Shown in pieces: positions 55,546-64,000 of a stretch of 64,000 nt of DNA. The stretch is from the NCBI GenBank assembly GCA_011316305.1, contig SAUG01000015.1, forward strand, positions 186,001 through 250,000, read 5' to 3'. The position numbers were made by a program, and so were the translations under genes. The notes under the pieces are model-generated. The model was not told the DNA's origin. It did no database searches and saw nothing but the letters and a program-made list of their open reading frames with translations. Numbering within the stretch: the first letter of the stretch is position 1; each line of letters begins with the position of its first letter. The DNA comes from Rusavskia elegans. Lineage: Eukaryota > Ascomycota > Lecanoromycetes > Teloschistales > Teloschistaceae.

Positions 55546-58500
55546 CTACATGGCATTCCCGTACCCGCTCCCATCATACCGAGCACTCTTACTTTCCCCT
55601 CGGGCGAGGCTCATATGCATAAGTGCTTCCTGCGGCCAATCATCATGACCTGCATCGCTGTGGTCGTCGGCGGCGTTGGCGACCCTCAACCCGCCACCAC
55701 CGCCACTGCGATTACTGTTTCCGCTGACATTCCTCGATTGTGATTGCTGTAATGGCTGCTGTCTTGTTCGTGAGGGTAGGTCGTAGAGATCATTCCGCCG
55801 ATCATCGTGTGGATTACCAAGATCCCCGTACGCTTTCGCCGTAGGCTTGGAATCGAATCTTGGAGGAGCAGGAGCGGAGGAGGGGTTGAAATCGAATCTG
55901 TGGCCTGGATCCGGCTCGTCTAGGGTAGAGGTTTTGTATCCGCTACTGATGTTATCGTTGTATCTGTTGCCGGAACTGTACCCGTCTTGGGGGCTGTAGA
56001 CTGATGCGCTGTACGGGTCGGGTTCTTGAGATGGTTGAGGAGGGAAGTAGTTGGTTGTGATTACCTGCGGCGCGTTGGATGAGTTCGATCGATAACGCCC
56101 GTCGCTTGAGGCCTGGATGTAGGTGTTTTGAGGGCCTCCCGTCGGCGTATTGTCCATGTCGTCGTCTTTTGGTAAAGGTAAAGGAGGAGATTCGACGATG
56201 GAGGATTCATAAGGTACTGCCATCTCATTGGCGCTTGACGGCCCCGACATGTAATCGTGCACTGGGTGCGTATGTGGCGTCGTGATGGTCTCGACGTTCT
56301 TCAACGAGCTGCCGACACCCACGATACTCCCAACGCCGCTCCTGGGCTCCGCCACCTCTGTTATTTGACTGTCCGTGCCGTCTGCGTCTCTGATCCCGAA
56401 TTGAGCAATGGTCCTCATCTTGCGTGTGACCCAGCTGGCGAGGATTTTGCCTCGCTGTTTCTCGCCTAGTCGTGACCTCGGGAAGTCACCTCTCGAGACA
56501 AATGCCACGATGTCAACGATGAGCTGGTGTTCATTCAAGACGGCGTTGACGATCACTGGAACTATGGAAGCCAGGTAAGCCTTGCGTCCCACTTCAACGA
56601 GAATGACCACGAGTCCGCCAGCCTGAAATACAGCACTACCGAGATGTCAGCGACCTGCCAACGTATTAAATGTATCACGGGTGTTGACTTACCAGCCTCC
56701 AGGCACAATATTGCGGTGGCACTTCTCAATCGAAAGCTCAATATCCATAGGGAAATGGCTTAGACCATTGACTTCGAATGTTTCGCCTATGCCACCGAGC
56801 ACGAAGAGAACCTGCATTTCCACTTGCTGGCCGCCCGGACCTATGGGTCTGACGACGTTATGTAGGAAACCCAGATCCCCTGTCCGTACATACGAGACGT
56901 TAGGATCCCCATCGACCGTCCGTCCGCTGAACCGTTCGGCATCAAACGCATCTTTCGACCCATAGAACGAATGTACGCAAGCCTCTGATTGTACCCAAAT
57001 CTCACCATATTCGCCGATATGGCATAAGCGATTCGTTTCTGGGTTGACGATGGCGATCTGGGTGCTTACAGGCACCATTCCCGAATCTTGAATGAGCAAT
57101 GCTGATGGGTCACTGTCCGGGTCCACGGGGTACACTAGGCCCCTCCGGAGTGCACGAGTGTCAAGCCATAGCTCGACAGGTTCAATGCACATATATGACC
57201 GCGAGGCTACCATCGGATTCAGTACATGGGAGTAGATGGTGTTGATTGCTGTCCGATCGAGACCTGTAGCCGCAAAATGAAGACGGACTTTCTGGACTGT
57301 GGCAAGCAATGTTAGCACTGCCATATTCTCACAGCCCGAGCTTTGTACGTACAGAGATCGGCTCTGGGCCTGCCTTCGGTCGATATCATCATGTTCTTGA
57401 GCTCGTGAAGCGCGAAACCCTTGCCAGGCATATTTCCCATGGCATGATCAAGCATCTGCCCAGTGGCATAAGTATCCTTGATCTTGTATCTCGACAAAGT
57501 CAGGAATAGTGACTGAGGGCTTGACGCAAAATCGACAGGCGACACAAGGTATGTAGGAGCACCTTAGATTTATTTAGCATAGTTCGTTTGTAGCTTGCCT
57601 GAAAAGGTTACGTACCAACGAAAACACCCATCAAGCAGGTGTGGACAAAACCTAAACCCATAGTACTCCTTACGCAACCAAGCACCGGTCTTGAGCTTGT
57701 CATCTGGCACGTTTCCTTCTGGACCTTGCAGGTACCCATGATGGTGTCATGACCGAGTTGAACCGCTATCCGGCGCTGATCAGGAGTCCAATACGTCCAG
57801 ATAAGGACCGGGTAGTTGGGTTGGGCCCAAGCAGGCTTCATGGTAAATCCCAGATCTCGACAACCGCTTGACTGTTTAGGCGGCTTTGCAGTGTTGAAGA
57901 TCGACGGCATTAAGACTTTCAAGACTTGAGCAGACTGTTTGATATGTTGTGCGACCAGCTTTTGTTTCATCAAGTGGTCGACCTCGGCGTTAACAAGAAT
58001 CGCTTTGACGTGAAAATCGGAGATCATGTGGAGCAAAGCTGGAGCGTCTTCGTTCAGACGATTTTGATCGAGCGGCGCCATGGGTATTGCAACAGCACCA
58101 AGGCAGAAGCAAGCATGAACAGCATATACAAACTCCTCGGAGTGCGTGTACATCAAGATCAAGTGGTCGCCTGATCTGACTTTAGCCTTGTTCTGAAGGT
58201 ATTGTGCAACAGCCGCAACTCTGGTGTCAAACTTCTTCCAAGTGACACCTTTGCCTTCGCGGCCTCGGCCGTCGATGGTGCAATAGGAAAGTTCTTCTGC
58301 CTGCCGGGCGACTCGCCATTGAAGAAGGTCGACGATACTTGTGAAGTTATTCAGAGGTGTAGATGTCCTGTCGTCGATCACGACTTCTCGATAATCCACG
58401 CCAGAGTACTGCTTCTCTTGCATCTGTAGAATATCTTGTCTCGCGGATGTCGAAACTTGTGACCAGATTCCGCCAACAGGATCCACACCGACAGGTAGAT

Positions 58501-61420
58501 TGAGTACAGCTCGCTCCACGCCAAATTTGACATGAACGCAAGGGAGCGATCCAGTATCAAAGTCCCGCCGACAAAGCATATTTCCGATCTCTCGTCGGCC
58601 ATTCTTCACAACCCTTCGCAGTGTATCAGGCGCGGTTATCATCACACAATAAACCCTGACATGGTGCTCTTGATAAAGCACCTCCATACATCGTTCTGAC
58701 AAAGAGTCAAGTAATGCCGTATCTAGCTGTCGAGGAGGTCCACCTGAAGTTGTCGGAGCAGTCGATGCAGCATTCGATTCTAGAAGGACTACGGGCAGGT
58801 GCTCGTCATTGATGAAGACGTCGAAAGCCGAACAGTCGAAAATCTTTGGCACATTCTTCATGATACTCACAATTAGATGTTGAACAAAGAAATAGCGATA
58901 TTCTGCAACTTCCATCCCATGTTCGACCCATTCGACTTTTTGCCGCAGACGATCCTCGTATAGACCCAGCACGAAGATTTTGCCCTCAATAATGCATCCA
59001 AGCAGACCTGTCCGCAAGAATTCGGGCTCGATGGCCATTGGGGTGGGGTTACCTTGCTGAAAGCGATACGGGCGTGCGTGGAATATGGTTTCAGTGTGTT
59101 TGGGCAAAGCCCAGAAACCTCCAGAAAGCGACGGAGAATCGACCCAAATCTCTCCGATCACGTACGGTGTACATAGTAGGCTCGTTTCAGGGTCTACCAC
59201 AGCCACCGTAGCATCCGGGATAGGATAACCAAACGCGCCCACGCGGACTGTATTCGGTTCATTCCCAGCCCGCTTCTTGACTTCGTCGCCCGTGGCCACG
59301 ACAACAACCTCATTGGTTTTCAAGGATTCTTTATCCAAAAGGACTTCGCTCAGCTCGGTCCGACCCTGCTGATCCTTTGGTTGGGCAGTTCCACCTCCGA
59401 TGAGACTGCCATAAGCGCTACCGGGGAATGAGGGCTTGTCGTCTTTCTTTTCCTCTCGAACTTCGTGCGTCTCAGCTGTCAGTGGGCAACCCATTCTCTC
59501 TTCTCCCCCTAGCCAGTCCCTAATACTGATTACCATGCCACCATGCTCAGGGAGGCACAGCATAGGAGCTACCAACTCTCTCGCTCTTGGATTTCTTAGC
59601 GGACGGAGCCACCTGTCGGCCAGAAGATCATGAAATTCGCTGTCAACAGTAAGGGTATCGATAAGACAAAGTTTCACGCTCGCAAAATTAGGTTCAAAGT
59701 TCTTTTTGAAATTGCGTGTAGCCATAGGATCGGTTTGGTAATTATAAGCTGTACGCTTGAGGCCTGGATAGTCCGCAGCCATGAGCGTAGCTTTGTATTT
59801 GGTGATGGTATTGGCATAGAGACCCGGGGTTTCTACCGCACGAGCTTCCATCCAAACCGTGGTATGACCTCCATAGACAGTAAGCAGAACACCCAGTATC
59901 ATGCCTACACTCTGCCGTGGATCCAGGTAACTCAGAAGTATCTCCCCTGCGCCATGACCAGCGACCAGTCTGCCTTGCTTGTCCCGAAGGGCAGAATTGA
60001 AAGTATCATTCCCATTGATGGGGACTGTAGCGATAATAGCGCTGAGGCACGCCATTTGGTGCATGATTGTCCTGTGACTTAGCACTACGCCTCGCAAGTC
60101 ACCTGTCGGAGCCGTCGAAAATTCAATGTACGCAAGATCCGGAACAGCGAACGGGGGGACTTCGTCTTTCTTTTTCGGATGATAACTCCCAAATTCATTG
60201 GTTTTCCACCATTCCACACCACGAGGCCAATTGAGCTTACTAGTTGTTATTATGCGTTGGAAGTTCTTCAGGTTGGCATCGGTGGTCAGTGCTAGATGAG
60301 CTTGCGTGTTCGTGAGCACAACGTTCAGCCTTGCGTAATCTTCCAAGTTGTTGATCGGGACCGCGACCACACCAGCGATGAAGCAACCCATCAACGCGAC
60401 GGCAAAGTCGATGATCTCGGTGTCCCGATAAATCAAAGCTACCCTATCTCCACGGTATAGATTACTCTTTTCCCGTATGACCTGAGCAACCTTCTCCGCT
60501 CTACTTGCTAGCTTCTCCCAGGTGATTGATGCTGTCTCTTTGGCCTTTTGATCAAGAACCCAGTACGCCGACTGTTTTGCGTTGGTACGGGCTCGGTGTC
60601 GGAGAACAGTGGCGATATTGTCAAACTTGGACATTGGTATGTTCCCATTGTGAGGGTCGTAAACGGCGAATGGAACATCTCGAGGTTCGAGGGGCATAAG
60701 ATGATTCACAGCGCCTGGCGAAGGCAGGTCACCACTCTTGAGCATGGGAGGCGCAATGTTGGCGGAGGGCGAGAAAGCATCGGTGGTTGAGTAGCGGTTT
60801 GCTCCCCCACCATAACTATCACGTTGGACCTCATGCTGTTGTCCAGCAAAATCGGAGAAATACTGTTGTTGCGAATCAAGCATAGTGGACTGGCGTGTCT
60901 GATCTCCACCCGCGGCGTCATAGTCGTTGACATGTCCGTCGCCGGATCCGCCTTCATTGGCGGGATTAAAAGCGTAGTCCGAGACGGATCTGCTGATACC
61001 ATGTCTTGAGGAGTCACCGTTGGAAGAACCAGGCCTCGAGTGGTCGAATGGTCCGTCGTCGACGGAGGGGTTTCGTACACCTAGCTGCCTCTCTTGAAAG
61101 CGGCTGACTTGGCTTGGGAGTTGCTCTTGCGCAGTCCTTGCAGTCCAATCTTCATGGCCTTCGCCAAGAGCACTGTTGGAGCGTGCAGTGAGTGCGGCAA
61201 AGGATGCTGAGCGCGAACCGTCGTTGGCAGGATGGAGGGTATGGTCAGGAGAATGAACTCGAAGACCTCGTTGCGCTTGCTCGCCGTGGGTGGGTGTAAG
61301 GAACTGTGATAGTATCAAAGTACGACGTTTCTGGTATCCTTTCTCGGTGATGTCGCCGTCAGCCAACTCGGAGTCAAGCTGTTTTAGCTTTTCTTGCAAT
61401 TCGGGATTGTCTTCTGCCAT
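55546..61420 (-). CDS. CMR2: DIP2/Cmr2-like protein with tandem adenylate-forming domains
   Basis: Four exons, 61420-57616, 57562-57353, 57296-56693 and 56635-55546, join in frame to give 1902 residues. The N-terminus (ELQEKLKQLDSELADGDITE) is a DMAP1-binding domain. The first fatty-acyl-AMP ligase-like domain runs from about 255 to 850, with YIEFSTAPTGDLRGVVLSHR as the phosphate-binding loop. A second begins near 1020 (SIVDLLQWRVARQAEELSYC) and continues through introns to YVRTGDLGFLHN. Its phosphate loop (LIWTYWTPDQRRIAVQLGH) is degenerate. The last 270 residues are disordered. DIP2 proteins control a pool of diacylglycerols in yeast and animals; in fungi homologues affect morphology. The symbol follows yeast CMR2 and the Pezizomycotina usage. 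All introns are 53-57 bases. Confidence 0.92.
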
Positions 61421-63256
61421 GATGCGAGGCTGACAATGACAACCCGATTAGTCCGTCATCGTTGATGATTCAAACCCCGAGCTCCTGCAAGCGAACGGAC
61501 GCAGGCCTTGTGAAATGCCGCACAGCTCAGCAAATGATTCTCGGTACTGTCAACGGCGAAGGTGAATCGAATCGAATGGGGAAGCGCGGAGGGCGCCACT
61601 GTCGGCTCCGTCGGATATAAGCTTTTCAGCCGCCGGCTAGTCCGGATCCGCACAAGCCTCCTCGTCATTGAAAACTCAACGTCGGGTCCGTCCATGTGGT
61701 TCAACGACTCCAAGGAACTCGAACTCCTGTGGAGAATTTCCATGTTCAACTCGCTAACCTCTAGATCACGATCAACAAGGCTTTGAACTTGCACGCGCAC
61801 CCTCTTCAAATCAACGGTCCAGATGCGCTGGGGGCGGCAGCGGAGCCTGAGAGGATGACTGAAATGTCGCATCGAGAGGCAGACACAAACCTCGGGCCCA
61901 TGTCTTGACCGATATAACATGATTTTCCATATGCCCCTTTTCCACGACGCGACAACTAGGGGTATAGTTGTCACCACTGGAAAGCCCAATCGCGTGTACA
62001 GGGAAACGTCAAAGTGTGGCTCAACGGTGTCTACGAACCATTTTTACGATGTAGCCGTATTGGACTGCTTCGGGCACTCTTGATTAACTCCTTGAGTGTA
62101 GTGCTATTACCCACCGGAAGCCAGAGCCAGCATTGCAGATCTTGAACGTTCATTCGGAACGTTGGTCACTCTTCCTCAACTATGGAAATGAAAACAGAAG
62201 GGTGTTGTCGACCTCGAGAGTAATTCAAGCTTTATGGATTCAGCAAGAAGGTACGTCGAATTTGAATTCCTTTACCAGTTTCATGTTTTTCCCGTGCCTT
62301 ACAATGATGAAATCACAATAGCTTATCACAGACCTGTTCTGAAAACACATGTAGATATCCTATACTTTGGAGACCTTCTGACTTACTCCTTTATCCTTCC
62401 GTTGTCATTAACAGCTCTAATTCGATCTCCGCTGACAACTTTTGGGCGGGCAGTATACTCCATGAGTTCTTCGCTTCCTCGAGCATATAGAAGCTCTTCG
62501 CTCAATCCATAGATGAGGCAGTTCTTTGAAGTGTCATTCGAGGTTTCTTTCAAAGTGGCTGGGCAGGAGTCCTTCCTTCGTCTGATGCCCACGAAACTCT
62601 GCAAAATCTTGCCTAGAGAATGTTGGAATGACAATATTCGCTGTGTGATGCTCCTTGCAATTTGCAAATTGAAAGGCATCAACTATACTCAGGTCCTCAC
62701 GTAAAGTAGCCACGGAGTACATGCATCGCTCATCCACAGACTTAACGGTTACTTCATGTTATCCTGCTATGCCAAAACTCAGAGAGACTATCCCTTGGTA
62801 CCGCCAGTTGGACATTCGATACCGTGGTACCATTTCGTATCACTATCACGGTCGTTGTATGTAGCCAGTGGCAGCACTACACCGTTAGCTAAACAGTCGT
62901 TAGAACGAAATCCTATATCGAGGTACCTGCTGCTGAACGACCCATTGCGATTGATTTTCGACAAGGCGCGTCTCCTGTCTACGCATTCGCCACACATCAC
63001 CATGACGGTCTATTTGCTTACATTCCCATTGTTCTCGGCAGTCGAAACTTCCTGTGCCTTTGTCCTCTTTTACAATGCTTTGATCATACTGGAGAACAAA
63101 GCATTGTGACAAGGGCATATGTTCGAGTGAATCACGGTGAAGGTATAAGGCTCTGCAGCAGTCCCATTGTTTCCCTCCATCTTTGGCCAGGTTGACCACG
63201 CTGTGTAATTACACTACATCTAGCTTGTAAGCATATCTCTGCGAAAGAAACTGCAA
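61421..63256. other. Divergent intergenic region
   Basis: About 1.8 kb between the DIP2-like gene (minus) and the gene at 63257 (plus). The frame at 61456-61989 (minus) has no family features and overlaps the likely leader of the DIP2-like gene. Several short frames in 62.1-63.1 kb lack motifs. Nothing else supportable. Confidence 0.45.
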
Positions 63257-64000
63257 ATGGCTAACCTTGGCCCGTTCGAGATACCTTCGTCCTTCTGGGA
63301 CCAATTCACGGACCTGTCAGGACTAGACGACTGTGCAACTTTCATCCCCACAGAATCCGAAGACGGCACCACCCCGAGCAGCTCAAATGTACATTCGGAA
63401 CCTGAAGCATCAAGTCCTAGTCAACCACACTTGGCTGCCTCTATGGACGCCCAAGGGGTGCAATCCGATGGTTTACAAGCAGGCGAGTGTCCACCGGGAT
63501 TCGAGCACTTCTCTGACCTTCTCGATGAGTTTTGGAACAATCTCAAGAATGGCCCTTCCCTAGCCGATCTCGAGACTCTTCCACAAGAGTCTCATCTGGG
63601 GACTTCTTCTGATGCGCTAGGTTCCAACGAGCTCGGGCATCCTCCCCCAATTTTGGATAATGTGTCATATGCAGCTAGTCCAGCAGAACATGGTGCATAT
63701 CAGAGTCCACAACCTGCAATATCGCCGGCCCCGCAGGTGTCTTCGGCGAAGGTGCCTGTCACGACTTCGTTCGGGGCCCCACAGTTGGCCAATTGGAAAT
63801 CGCAAGGCCCGGCGCCTACCGCCATGATGATCCAGTCTCCATATACGAGCGAGTGGACTGCTGCTAACCAAGCCGTCCATCAGGAGCCCAAGGCAGCGGT
63901 GATGCCTACGCCCAGAAGCCATAAACGAAAAGCTGTGGAATTCGACGACTCTGTCGAATTGTCCACGGGCATGCTCGCTGCTAAACGTCAAAAAGTACAG
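63257..64000 (+). CDS. Unidentified disordered, probably nuclear protein (3' end missing)
   Basis: Starting at the ATG at 63257 (MANLGPFEIPSSFWDQF) the frame is open for 248 codons to the edge of the window. The sequence is acidic and Pro/Ser-rich, with short hydrophobic-acidic clusters such as SSFWDQFTDLSGLDD and FSDLLDEFWNNL, which resemble transactivation segments. SHKRKAVEF and AAKRQKVQ near the end are nuclear-localisation-like. This suggests a transcription factor whose DNA-binding domain lies beyond the window, but no domain is visible to confirm it. Confidence 0.5.
   Translation, partial: MANLGPFEIPSSFWDQFTDLSGLDDCATFIPTESEDGTTPSSSNVHSEPEASSPSQPHLAASMDAQGVQSDGLQAGECPPGFEHFSDLLDEFWNNLKNGPSLADLETLPQESHLGTSSDALGSNELGHPPPILDNVSYAASPAEHGAYQSPQPAISPAPQVSSAKVPVTTSFGAPQLANWKSQGPAPTAMMIQSPYTSEWTAANQAVHQEPKAAVMPTPRSHKRKAVEFDDSVELSTGMLAAKRQKVQ

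Noticed and set aside
61456..61989. A gene upstream of the DIP2-like gene
   Set aside because: Arg/Ser/Leu-rich frame with no motif, placed where the DIP2 leader and promoter should be.

Overview
This 64 kb window comes from the nuclear genome of a filamentous ascomycete (Pezizomycotina, possibly Dothideomycetes). The evidence is single-copy eukaryotic genes without operons, short GT-AG introns with CTAAC or CTGAC branch sites, fungal families such as Rse1, Drs1, Pan3, Mss51, Atp12 and Cmr2/DIP2, a fungal NLR-type gene, and an AT-rich TA-dense block of the kind left by repeat-induced point mutation. No gene-identity search was run; names rest on motifs and residue patterns.

Layout. 0-11.7 kb: a partial GNAT acetyltransferase, an ankyrin-PH-FFAT-ORD oxysterol-binding protein (Osh1/2 type), a VHS-GAT endosomal adaptor, a UBX-domain ERAD factor and an F-box-like gene. 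12-27.6 kb: conserved RNA and mitochondrial genes: splicing factor RSE1, sharing a promoter with MSS51 (COX1 translation activator), an NTF2-like protein, PAN3 (deadenylase subunit, with a very long linker), a Cys-Gly-Arg-rich protein and ATP12. 27.9-39 kb: an accessory island with a frame-broken NLR (alpha/beta hydrolase, NACHT, ankyrins), an AIG1-like coiled-coil GTPase, a truncated adenylosuccinate lyase copy, a small unknown gene and a MYND zinc-finger gene. 40-52.6 kb: nitrilase, DUF4291 protein, DHA2-type MFS transporter, DRS1 helicase, an F-box-like gene and a secreted protein. 52.6-54.9 kb: an AT-rich, probably RIP-mutated repeat block with GC-rich palindromic islands. 55.5-61.4 kb: a DIP2/Cmr2 tandem adenylate-forming protein. 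63.3 kb to the end: the start of an unidentified disordered, probably nuclear protein.

The most unusual signal is in the accessory island. Two introns in unrelated genes (adenylosuccinate lyase copy, 35176-35382; MYND gene, 38165-37984 on the minus strand) are homologous along their length. Their similarity begins at the 5' splice site and ends at the 3' splice site, and both contain the same hairpin. This is the signature of introner-like elements, introns that multiply as mobile units. A third copy of the 3' end lies at 34976-35006. A separate repeat is shared by the MFS intron (44.76 kb) and intergenic DNA at 19.8 kb, which may be a second such family. One of the homologous introns starts with GC instead of GT, and so does a PAN3 intron.
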